This document shows positions 1 to 8,046 of a DNA stretch of 10,774 nt, piece by piece (the stretch's first letter is position 1; the number at the start of each line of letters is the position of its first letter). This stretch comes from Isohypsibius dastychi (Eukaryota > Tardigrada > Eutardigrada > Parachela > Isohypsibiidae): contig JAQIWT010001442.1 in assembly GCA_034696485.1 (NCBI GenBank), positions 1 through 10,774 of the forward strand, in the 5' to 3' direction. The notes under the pieces were generated by a model that searched no databases, was not told where the DNA came from, and worked only from the letters and a program-made list of their open reading frames with translations. A program made the translations under genes and the position numbers.

Positions 1-3000
1 CACGCGACGACAGTTTGCACAGCAGCAACGGCACTAGGAGAGCTACTGATCATCTTAATTTTGAGCTCGTTTGAGGCCGGCGAACTCCCTGACGCATCAT
101 CTTCTTGTCCAGTCTCTCCATCCTCGCCCTTTTTCGCTCGTTTTGGCTTACTGCGAGTCAAACCGGAATGGGTAAGAGCTTCGATGCTAGCTGTGCACAT
201 ACGCTCAAAGGCTGGTCCCAAATCACCTCTAGGCGCAATCCTCGTAGATAAGTCCAGAAGCATCTCAACCATTTCTTTGACAACCGGAACGGACGCGACC
301 TTTCTCTCACGAATGATGCGCTCTATGGATGCGCAGTGACTCCTCAGCCAGGCCAATGACTTTGGCGCGACATGTGCCAATAGACATCTGGTAAGGCCGA
401 TGGCAGGCAGCGTGCTTTTCACGTTGTTATTCGCAATTGACACTTCCACGAAGCTTAGAGCGACAGAGATGGCTTGGTTCAGTATGGTATCCTCATCGTC
501 ATTTTCGGTCTGGTCCTCCGTACGGAAATGCCTGCCTGTACAATTCAGAACCCTCATGAGAGCGGTGCGTGATGATCGCGAGGCTACAAGAAACGAATCG
601 TGCAGGCATTCGAGAGTCAAGTAATAAAGGGTCTCGGCGTTTTTCCTCTCCTTAGCAACTTCATCGGCTCTCGCCTTCTCCGACTCCTCAAGCTTGCTTC
701 TCTTGTGTCGCTGTGCAATTCCGTTCTCGCTCGAGGTCTCGGCTTGCGAATAGGTCTCAATCTCAACGAGGCAACGCTTCAGAATTGACGCAAGCGGCCG
801 GACAAAGAGGGAGCACACCTGTTCGGGTGGTGGAGGGCAAAAGCCCGCGCATGACTCTGCCATTTCAGCAAACAGCTTCGTCTTTGATGTGCTAGATTCG
901 TGCAAGCCTGCTATAGTCGAAGGCGGTATACTGCTGTTTGTAGTCGCAATACCCAGGGATCGGATCCGGTTATGGACTGCCGATAAAACATACTCTTGGA
1001 ACAAGGGCTGTACAACAAGCTTAGCGGTGTTGAATCTATCAGAAGCGGTAGACGAGGATTCGGTTGGGGATATGCCGCCTGGGGAGTGGGCCTTTAGTAA
1101 TGCTTTCAAGAGTAACTGAAGACTGTGATCTGAGAGAAACTCGCCCTTCTCCGGAGGCGCAATTGAGTCCTTGAGCAATTTTAATTCTTTGGCTTTGTCT
1201 TTGCTTTCAACTTTCGCGTCATCGTCATTCTCTTCACCGCTGGCAGCCGTAACCTTTTTCTTTTTCTTGGTCGATGCGCCTGCCTGAGACTCATTCTCAA
1301 TCTCACCTTCGATTCGCTTTGATTTCAAGGAGGCTGCCTCGAATCCCTCCCGCTTATCGGCCTCGTCTAACAGATTCTTGAAGCCTTTCCAGATCCTAAA
1401 CAGCGCAGCCGCGTTTCGCATCTCCTCAGTGTCAAGGAAGTTATCAGCATTATCAGGAATGCGCCTAAGCATTGCATCGATAAGCACTTCACACGTTCCC
1501 ATAATAATACCGAACATGGCCCTATGCTTGACCCCCTCCGATGTCGTCATTGTCAGGGTGGAGTTCTTATCTAGGTCGAATGTTTGCAAACTGACGTTAC
1601 AAAAGCGGGTAACGTGTGATTTCGAAATCCAGCCATCGCTGGCCTGCCTGTCACCTGCTCCACAAGAGGACGTCAAAGCAGCAATTAGGTGGCTTAATGG
1701 CTCAATACATCGACCGGTGCTTTGGTCCACACATCGATCGATGAAGAAAGGCGGTAGATCAATATCGTCGTTCAATTCGAGATAGCCTGATGAGAGATGC
1801 GACAACAGCAAATCTTCTCGAAATTTGAGAGGATAGTGGGATAATGCGTGATACAGCGCTAAGCGTAGCTCGGTTTGCTGTGAGAGCACTCGCCGTAAGC
1901 ATCCAATAGCGTCAAGCTGGTCCGTTAGGTCGCCGATCACACACGCTGAACCAGCCTGGGGCATTCTGCAACAAGCAAGCACCCCGAACATTGCAATCAG
2001 GCGAGAGCTCAAGCTGCGCTGGAAAAGAGCCTTCCGGAACACCAGCATAGCGTGATCTCGTAATTCTCGATGCGGGGACGAAGGTGCCAAGCAACAGCTC
2101 AAACCTTTGATGAAGCCATGACCGACTCGAGGCGACACGTTGGGTAAAAGTGCCAGCAGGTCTTTTACCCAAGCTCCATGATCAATAAACATCGCTCTAC
2201 TGCATGCCGGATCCTGCGCAAGCATATTTAATAGTCTAACCATCGGCAAAGCGCCTGCACCAGACTCCGCAACAAGGGCCCTATCTATCATCAAAGCATT
2301 GAGATCAAAGCGGATCAGTGCGAAAAGCCGATAACACCGGACTAGAATGTCCAAACCCAACGATGCAACTAAACCCATGCGCGTCTTTTGCCCTTGAACC
2401 ACGTCAAAGTGAGGATGACCACTTGGAGGGAACACGTACTCTTCATCCGCAAGTCTGATTCCTAGCTTTAGTACGGCAGGCACGATGAGATCCCAATTTC
2501 CAACCTTTCCATTCTCGCACAAGGTGAATAAAGAATGTTTGAGAATATGGAAATCGCTGTTTGCTGTTTCTGAGCCGTCATCGCCCTCTTCGGGTAACTG
2601 ACTCGACCGAACCACTCCAATTTTCTCAAGCATCGTCACAGCCAAGGCAAGGTCTAACGCTCGTCTGCGAATCAAATCGATGCACTGAACTTCAAAACGC
2701 ACCGTTCGCTGGATGGCGAGAAGGAATCCCAAACAGGTTGGACTCCAATCCGGTATTGCCTCGATGACCTTTATGGTTTCTGAGCCGAGTTTAGCGTCAA
2801 CTGACACACTTGTATAAAGTCGGTTCAGAAACGCACCAAAGCATGGAAGTACGTTCTTCCGCGTCTCGCGGGTTTCGAAGAACTCAATGATGTTCTTGAT
2901 ACATGATCTTCGCGACGGAAAAGTACGAGACATGTCCACAATCGCAATTGCGACCTTCGCAATATCAACCGGTGGCGTCTCCTCCAATAATCTGGTCAAC

Positions 3001-3794
3001 TTTTGCTCCAACGCCTCTATTGTCTGGGCATCAAGCACAGAGGCTTGCGACATGCAAATATCTTTTAGTCCGTTCGCTGCCGTAAATATCGTATCCGCAT
3101 TCCAGTGAGATCTGCATAATCTTAATGCCACAACGTTGATGAAAGCAGACCCATCAAGATCCATTATATCATCAACACATCGTCCGCGAGGATCGAGGAA
3201 ACCCTTTTTCGCAGATCCGACTGAGGACAGGAGCTTCGATAATATCTCAAACAGGGTTCCCAAATTCGTCTTTTGATATTCGTCAATAAATCCACTCTTC
3301 AACAAAGGTATTGCTAGATCTAGTATTTGGAGCGCAATAAAAGCCATTGATTCTTCAGGGAGATTACCAACATTCAGAGCCAGTTCCTGGAGCACGTCTG
3401 ATTGGCGGGTTATTCTTTCCTTGATAACCTGATCAAGTGTTCCTGAGAAAACTCGCACAATAATTTCTCCTGAGCCACTCTTTCGACAGGCTTGAGCCAC
3501 TGCTCTTAAGAAGACTACATATTGAGGGTCAGAAACTTTGAGACGGCATATATTCGAACATGCGGACGAATCAATCTTAACAACTGATGCACGCAATGTT
3601 CTGGTCGCGGCTTCAACTTCCTCATCCTCTCGTTGTCGTTCCATCCGCGGATCGTCGGTCTGCGTTATCTGGGAGCTTAGCCATGTCATTCGTTGAGCAG
3701 AGTTTTCTTGCTGTCGGTAGGCAGCCTTAATCCGTTCAATTTCTAGCCCAGCCCTCACCACCTGATCATAGATAATTGGCTCTGAATCCGCCAT
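1..3794 (-). CDS. FANCI: FANCI homologue (Fanconi anaemia ID-clamp subunit), C-terminus beyond the left edge
   Basis: FANCI pairs with FANCD2 to form the nuclear DNA clamp that is monoubiquitinated by FANCL/UBE2T during interstrand-crosslink repair. The frame is open from ATG 3794-3792 to the left edge: 1264 codons, no intron, no stop. The usual length is about 1300 residues (human 1328, from memory), so little is missing. The start is secure: TGA lies two codons upstream, and the context is AAAAATGG. The protein is Leu-rich and helical, as expected of an alpha-solenoid. Blocks recalling human FANCI occur in order: LRDHAMLVFRKALF (about 576-591, with Lys588 at the human Lys523 position), LRRVLSQQTELRLALY (633-648) and GVKHRAMFGIIMGTCEVLI (754-772). 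A Lys/acidic low-complexity stretch follows, with KKKKKV at 843-848 as a likely nuclear signal, then a second basic run (SKPKRAKK, about 1214-1221) and an EDGE tetrapeptide (1224-1227). The human-like SQ cluster after the ubiquitin lysine is absent. The gene is divergent from the methyltransferase. The assignment rests on recalled alignment, not a search. Confidence 0.85.
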   Translation of the reverse strand, partial: MADSEPIIYDQVVRAGLEIERIKAAYRQQENSAQRMTWLSSQITQTDDPRMERQREDEEVEAATRTLRASVVKIDSSACSNICRLKVSDPQYVVFLRAVAQACRKSGSGEIIVRVFSGTLDQVIKERITRQSDVLQELALNVGNLPEESMAFIALQILDLAIPLLKSGFIDEYQKTNLGTLFEILSKLLSSVGSAKKGFLDPRGRCVDDIMDLDGSAFINVVALRLCRSHWNADTIFTAANGLKDICMSQASVLDAQTIEALEQKLTRLLEETPPVDIAKVAIAIVDMSRTFPSRRSCIKNIIEFFETRETRKNVLPCFGAFLNRLYTSVSVDAKLGSETIKVIEAIPDWSPTCLGFLLAIQRTVRFEVQCIDLIRRRALDLALAVTMLEKIGVVRSSQLPEEGDDGSETANSDFHILKHSLFTLCENGKVGNWDLIVPAVLKLGIRLADEEYVFPPSGHPHFDVVQGQKTRMGLVASLGLDILVRCYRLFALIRFDLNALMIDRALVAESGAGALPMVRLLNMLAQDPACSRAMFIDHGAWVKDLLALLPNVSPRVGHGFIKGLSCCLAPSSPHRELRDHAMLVFRKALFQRSLSSRLIAMFGVLACCRMPQAGSACVIGDLTDQLDAIGCLRRVLSQQTELRLALYHALSHYPLKFREDLLLSHLSSGYLELNDDIDLPPFFIDRCVDQSTGRCIEPLSHLIAALTSSCGAGDRQASDGWISKSHVTRFCNVSLQTFDLDKNSTLTMTTSEGVKHRAMFGIIMGTCEVLIDAMLRRIPDNADNFLDTEEMRNAAALFRIWKGFKNLLDEADKREGFEAASLKSKRIEGEIENESQAGASTKKKKKVTAASGEENDDDAKVESKDKAKELKLLKDSIAPPEKGEFLSDHSLQLLLKALLKAHSPGGISPTESSSTASDRFNTAKLVVQPLFQEYVLSAVHNRIRSLGIATTNSSIPPSTIAGLHESSTSKTKLFAEMAESCAGFCPPPPEQVCSLFVRPLASILKRCLVEIETYSQAETSSENGIAQRHKRSKLEESEKARADEVAKERKNAETLYYLTLECLHDSFLVASRSSRTALMRVLNCTGRHFRTEDQTENDDEDTILNQAISVALSFVEVSIANNNVKSTLPAIGLTRCLLAHVAPKSLAWLRSHCASIERIIRERKVASVPVVKEMVEMLLDLSTRIAPRGDLGPAFERMCTASIEALTHSGLTRSKPKRAKKGEDGETGQEDDASGSSPASNELKIKMISSSPSAVAAVQTVVA

Positions 3795-4502
3795 TTTTCA
3801 GCAACTCGATAAAAAAGGCTCTGAACTTGAAACCTGAGAATCAGGGGCGACTCCCCAGCCTACTGTGGGGTGATGATTCTAAAGAAAGAGGCGTTGCAAG
3901 TGATAATGTGAGCACAAATGAAATGGACGAGCATCTGATAGTGATCCAATTATTGGTTCAACTTGCGAGCCTCCTTCGCTTTCGTGAATAATTTTTTTTT
4001 AATTAAAAAACACTTGCTCACCTGCTTCTATTGCTCATCAGTAAAATTTGAAATTACTACGATAGTTGATTTTCCCTTTAAAGGTCGTAACGCGGTGGAA
4101 CTAGAGGTACAAGTCAGGGTCCACTCTGATCCCGTTTTCAATTTTCATTTTCATCTCATCAGCATAAGCAGCATCTCTCATACATTTTAGAGTAAAGGTA
4201 CGGATAAGTACCTCAACGTTGCGGTATACTGTAACAAAAGAAAGACGTGGAAAAGCAAGATCCAAAATGCAAGTTCACTTCACGAAAACCACACAGTCCT
4301 TTCCATTTTATTTTGGGTCATCTCATATTGTGTAAATATCCAAGAGCCTAACTACAGCAACGTTTTCCCCGCCGCGCTATTGACGATATAGTTTGTTCAC
4401 AATTGAGTTCGCTTTGTATAGGAACTTGATAACGAATAATATATTCGTTAGCGAGTAGTCGATTTTAATTGGCGGTGTACTTGAAACCCGCAAGAACCCA
4501 CA
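3795..4502. other. Divergent intergenic region between FANCI and the methyltransferase gene
   Basis: These 708 bases separate two head-to-head start codons and must carry both promoters. I see no credible gene: the open frames here are short, have no recognisable motif and are AT-rich. Visible structure is a small hairpin (CCCCA...TGGGG, around 3854-3871), a T-run followed by AATTAAAAAA near 3990-4010, T-rich runs near 4135-4160, and the inverted repeat at 4430-4450 listed separately. No clear TATA box at a sensible distance stands out for either gene. Confidence 0.6.
4430..4450. repeat. Perfect inverted repeat upstream of the methyltransferase start
   Basis: TAACGAATA, a 3-base centre (ATA) and TATTCGTTA form perfect 9-bp arms. 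The repeat ends 52 bases before the ATG at 4503, so it lies in the core promoter or the 5' UTR. It could be a site for a dimeric regulator or an RNA hairpin. The pattern is directly visible; a role is inference. Confidence 0.5.
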
Positions 4503-5385
4503 ATGGCTCTCGCCACTTCGTCTTCCGTCGTTGACGGGGTAACCTACGTGGTCAACCAAGAGATGGTACGAAGAGCGAAACCTCAGTCTTCTTTTCTCAA
4601 AATGCTGGGCGGCGCGCTCGCGATCGGCCTTGGGTTACCAGCATTTGCTTTATTCAGCCCAATTTGGTATCTATTGATGCTGAACAAAGCAATTTCTCAG
4701 CGTCTCTCGTCTGTATTCCTGCCCATTATAATGCCGATGATGGATAAAGGATTCAAGGATATCAAGCTGGAGTTGCTGAAGAACCTTCATGGACGGGTTC
4801 TGGATGTAGGATGTGGAGCAGGCGATTGGTTGAAGTACTTTGGAAAAGCGACGCATGTAACGGAGCTTGAGCCGAATCCCTTCCTCATCCCTCAGATTCA
4901 ACGCAATGCAGATTTATTCAACGCCGAAAATCCCAATGTTGAAGTTCGGATCGTAAATAAATTTGTCCACGAGCTTGACACCAATGAGCCTTTCGATTAC
5001 ATTGTATTCGGAAACGTCATGTGTGAAGTACCTGACCAGGTAACATTCCTCCAGGAGATCGATAGAGTGCTCAAACCAGGCGGGAAAATCATATTTCAGG
5101 AACATATCCGACGCGATGAAAGTTTAGTTGGTGGGTTCCAATGACAATGATGCCTAAATTAGTTATCGACTGACCACTTACAAAGGATCTTTTCAAGATA
5201 TTTTCAACCACTGGTGGAGGGTCGCAAGTGACGGTTGCAACTGCAACCGTCGCACTGTAGAAGCTCTCAAAAGCATACCGGATTGGACCGTGTTACATTG
5301 GGATCTTGACCAGGATGCACCTCCCTTCCTGGACAGAATGACAGTTGGAATTATTGTCAAGGGATCGCAATTAGCAAAAATGTGA
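4503..5385 (+). CDS. Membrane-anchored METTL7/TMT1-like SAM-dependent methyltransferase, two exons
   Basis: Coding sequence is join(4503..5130, 5186..5385), 275 residues. Animal METTL7A/B (TMT1A/B) are S-adenosylmethionine-dependent thiol methyltransferases anchored in ER or lipid-droplet membranes by an N-terminal hydrophobic segment; the substrate here is unknown. Residues about 33-60 form a hydrophobic stretch (GGALAIGLGLPAFALF and following), fitting such an anchor. The class I fold is clear: SAM motif I VLDVGCGAGDW (99-109), acidic post-I ELEPN (121-125), FDYIVFGNVMCEVPD (164-178) and RVLKPGGKIIFQEH (188-201). Exon 2 supplies NHWWRVASDGCNCNRRT (217-233), the Trp-rich and GCN-x-NR signature of the family, and ends at TGA 5383-5385. 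Unspliced, the frame would stop at 5142 and lose this module. The start context ACAATGG is good. The gene is convergent with the AP2 gene, with 165 bases between stop codons. Confidence 0.85.
5131..5185 (+). other. 55-bp spliceosomal intron in the methyltransferase gene
   Basis: The donor is G|GTGGGT at 5131 and the acceptor is CAAAG|GA after 5185. A candidate branch site ACTGAC lies at 5169-5174, with its adenine 12 bases before the intron end. The intron contains in-frame TGA at 5142 and splits a Gly codon (phase 1). Removal joins SLV-G to SFQDIF and gives family-like spacing between the EHI and GCN motifs. An acceptor at 5197 is also phase-compatible but would delete four residues. Confidence 0.8.
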
Positions 5386-5550
5386 CTTCCATCAGTTGTT
5401 CTAATAGTTTACTGCTGATTTATACATCGTTGTTCAGCTACAACTCCGCTTTATTCTAATGTTGTGCAAGACCAACAACAGAAGATACAGTTTTAATAGT
5501 GTTCAAATAACCTCCAATCATGGATGACATGTTGTCATTCAGATTTGCTC
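5386..5550. other. Convergent 3' intergenic region
   Basis: This short spacer lies between the two stop codons and must hold both 3' UTRs and cleavage sites. On the minus strand there is a canonical AATAAA (5450-5455), about 95 bases after the AP2 stop. No canonical signal is visible for the plus-strand gene; its transcript may use a variant signal or overlap the neighbour. Confidence 0.5.
5450..5455 (-). terminator. Candidate polyadenylation signal AATAAA for the AP2 gene
   Basis: TTTATT on the plus strand reads AATAAA in the sense of the AP2 transcript, about 95 bases past its stop codon. The position is sensible, but a hexamer in AT-rich DNA can arise by chance. Confidence 0.35.
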
Positions 5551-6461
5551 TTAAGCTCGCATCTTCTGACGCTTCGCTTCCAAGCGCTCAGCTCCTTGAA
5601 ATAAAAAACTCTTGAATTCGGGACCTATCTGTTTATTGTTCTGGAAATAATGCTTTCGCAAAGCTTGCACCTCGTGGTCTTTCATGATATTGAAATTTGG
5701 AACCGCCGCGTTCCCTTTGTGAGCTCGAGCGGCTTCGTCGTACTTCAGAGCAGCATCGAGTTCATTGTCGAACCTTCCAAGGTAATAAACCTTTGAACCA
5801 TCCCGAATACGAGCTTGAAATTTTCTGTCTTTTCCACAGCATGAAACACCTCGGAACGCTGAAGTATGACAGACAATCCCGGAGGGCTTCGAACGTTTTC
5901 TCGAAATAGACTTTGATGAGGTGAATGTTGAGTCGCCATCATCAGAGCTATCGTATCGTTCACTGCCGTCGTCTATAGCCAATGCCTTGATGTTTCGGCG
6001 CTGAGTCGACGGAGGTGAGATCGGCCTGGAGAGCGGTGCGGCTCGCTTGATGGACGGCGAATTCTGTGATGATGAGGCAGAGGCGCTTCTACGTGGATTT
6101 AGAGGTGCCAAGTCCGTTGCTGGTACATCTTGATTAACTGGTGCAAACAGACTAGGCACCGCTGCATCTTGCTGTTGCGAAGGCCACGACGGGAAGATGC
6201 TCTGAGGATCAATTGCGTGTGTTGGTTGGAATTGAATAGGTAGGTCTATGGGTGGAAAATCCTCTGCGACCGAGAGTGGCTTATGGAAAGCAAACCAGGA
6301 GTCCTCATTAATCCAAGCCATTGAGTCCAGAAATTCCGCTTCGTCCAACTATTGCGTGATTGAAATCGTCAGTCTAGGTCAAAAATTCTATTTCCAAATG
6401 GCCCGCACCGCCAACTTACAGGATGAAAGAAGCTCAAACGATTGCTGTGCTCGAGTTCCAT
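5551..6461 (-). CDS. AP2/ERF-domain transcription factor, single AP2 domain, two exons
   Basis: Coding sequence is complement(join(5551..6348, 6420..6461)), 279 residues, with TAA at 5553-5551. The AP2 domain (about 178-234) begins SAFRGVSCCGKD, contains KFQARIRDGSKVYYLGRF and ends LDAALKYDEAARAHKG...AVPNF. These match the YRG and RAYD elements and the three-strand-plus-helix DNA-binding fold. A basic run SRKRSKP (163-169) just before it is a likely nuclear signal. The N-terminal half is Pro/Ser/Gln-rich with acidic patches (DDGSERYDSSDDGD), typical of a disordered activation region. After the domain comes a charged tail ending RLEAKRQKMRA. There is one domain only, so it is not an AINTEGUMENTA-type double AP2. 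The continuous frame at 6348 opens with TTG, not ATG. A perfect GTAAGT donor upstream adds a 14-residue exon whose ATG has an ideal ACCATGG context. Target genes are unknown. Confidence 0.85.
6349..6419 (-). other. 71-bp intron separating the 14-codon first exon of the AP2 gene
   Basis: In sense orientation the donor is CATCCT|GTAAGT (intron begins at 6419) and the acceptor is CGCAATAG|TTG (intron ends at 6349). A candidate branch site ACTGAC lies at 6373-6368, with its adenine 20 bases before the intron end. Phase is 0 on both sides. The in-frame TAG of the acceptor directly precedes exon 2, so the longer protein exists only after splicing. Confidence 0.85.
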
Positions 6462-7243
6462 GGTATTTTGGCGAGTCTGCACTTTAGTGCGTTCGTCAGT
6501 TGTTTTGGTCACCCATCTGGAGCCAGGCCGGAACGGGAGCTAGAAAAGCCAACTGGAGCCGATTACATAAGACGCAACAACTTTACATAAACTATCTACT
6601 TTATAGGATGAACGTGTTGCTGAGCCTTTGTAGGTTGAAATTGCCACGAGGTCATCATCGGGCGCAGCCGTCTTGAAAACGTCCGAAGCCGAACAACGAC
6701 CCGTCTTATTCTCGCTAAAGTGGCACGGGAGCCCCGCCGATCTCTGTTCGTTGTTTTTAAAATCGCAGGTCCGACGTAGTTACAACGTACTTTTAAAAGC
6801 ACAATTAAATTCCTTTAAGGGACTTGGAATTGAGGGAAACAAGATGAATATCAATTAAATTGTGAGAGAAAAAGCTTGCGAAAATTTTGAGAAAGCTTTA
6901 TGGTATTATTTGATACATACATTCGATGAGGGGATTCGTCCGGGCGGCGGTGCATAAGATATCTTGAACAAGAGGACAAATCAATAAGGCCTGATTTAGA
7001 TTCTTCCGTGCAGGAATCAAGGCAGGCAGCAGGCAGACATATGCATGAGACAATTATTCACGGAAATATACTGAGATCAGAGAAGAAAGCTTGATAACAA
7101 TAAATCGAGAAGATTATATTGGTCATCATTGGTCGAATTCCCGTCTGCCCCTAAATGTAATCGCCATCTTCGCCCTAACAAAATGCCGATTGCTTTTTTA
7201 TTTACATATGTGGATATGTCATATGCGCGAAGAAAACAAGGGG

Positions 7244-7270
7244 CTTCCGCTTCCGCTTCCGCTTCGCTTC
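7244..7270. repeat. Short tandem repeat (CTTCCG)3 with degenerate CTTCG/CTTC continuation
   Basis: Three perfect CTTCCG units at 7244-7261 are followed by CTTCG and CTTC. The tract is pyrimidine-rich on the plus strand. It is a simple-sequence tract with no evident coding role. Confidence 0.7.
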
Positions 7271-7327
7271 ATTCATCCTCTTCTTCTCAATCAGTTCCTT
7301 AGAAACCCAAAATTTTGTATGAAATTA

Positions 7328-7335
7328 TCACGTGA
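7328..7335. promoter_or_regulatory. Palindromic E-box TCACGTGA, copy 1
   Basis: A perfect 8-bp palindrome with CACGTG core, the type bound by bHLH-ZIP and plant G-box bZIP factors. It lies in the long intergenic region, 867 bases upstream of the AP2 start and about 1 kb upstream of the TIR gene. Binding is inference. Confidence 0.3.
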
Positions 7336-7665
7336 CTCCTTTTTTGACCAAAAACATAAGTTTTGTTTTGTTGATATAGCTAGATACTAATGAATAAAAC
7401 ATATAAGGTCTTAAACTAAAAACTCTACAAAAGTTACGCAGGCACAAAACCTTGCCCCTTGCCCCGACCAAAACCAAAATATGAGGATTGGCCACTTTTT
7501 TTTGTCCAAGATATACCCAACTGTATCCCAGCAATTGAAAAGTTCAAACATCGTTTTTGTATCGTTTCCATCATTTCTGGGTTCTGGCGCATTTCAAACA
7601 AAATTCCCCCTATCCCCTAACATCTCTCGCGCTCGTCGTGCGCCCCGTCACATGTCGATATCCAT

Positions 7666-7675
7666 GTCACGTGAC
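7666..7675. promoter_or_regulatory. Palindromic E-box GTCACGTGAC, copy 2
   Basis: A perfect 10-bp palindrome containing the same TCACGTGA core as the copy at 7328. It follows two CATGTC direct repeats at 7651-7668 (CATGTC-GATATC-CATGTC), the second of which overlaps it by three bases, and lies about 680 bases upstream of the TIR gene. Confidence 0.35.
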
Positions 7676-8032
7676 CTGTTTAAGGAATAGAGTTGGTTAC
7701 ATCATGAAACGCTCACTATGCGTCTAAGACCAAGGATAAAAGAAAGAATATACGACTTCTTCCTCGTCCTAGATTCGACCTCCACAACAATTGCGCATTT
7801 TTTGCAGCTGATTGTCCTTTGTCGTCAACGATGTGTCGCACTTTTTGTTTTTGCTTCGCGGGATGTATGATTTGGTGCGCTTATATTATTTGTATTCAGC
7901 TACCATTCCATTTCCATGTAAAACAAACCAACCGTCAACCACACATATGTAAGCATTAACCCAAACTTTTGCTGGATTTCAAAAAAGAAAATGAGTGATT
8001 CTCTATTATGTGCATATTTTGATTTTGCAAAT

Positions 8033-8046
8033 AGAGTATATACTCT
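8033..8046. repeat. 14-bp perfect palindrome AGAGTATATACTCT
   Basis: The sequence reads identically on both strands. It lies about 310 bases upstream of the TIR gene. The TATATA centre could be promoter-related or simply AT-rich chance. Confidence 0.3.

Noticed and set aside
1378-1785. 135-codon plus-strand open frame.
   Set aside because: It lies wholly antisense to the FANCI coding frame, which shows clear family motifs in the same interval.
3863-3940. Possible box C/D snoRNA: GTGATGA (box C-like) near 3870 and CTGA (box D-like) near 3935.
   Set aside because: Flanking bases do not form a convincing terminal stem, and both boxes are short enough to arise by chance.
7125-7150. T-arm-like GGTCGAATTCC that might belong to a tRNA.
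   Set aside because: No A-box or D-arm-like sequence lies at the right distance upstream, and no acceptor stem can be paired.
7091-7390. 99-codon open frame on the plus strand in the long intergenic region.
   Set aside because: It is AT-rich, crosses a simple repeat that yields Leu-Pro repeats, starts at a non-ATG codon and shows no recognisable domain.
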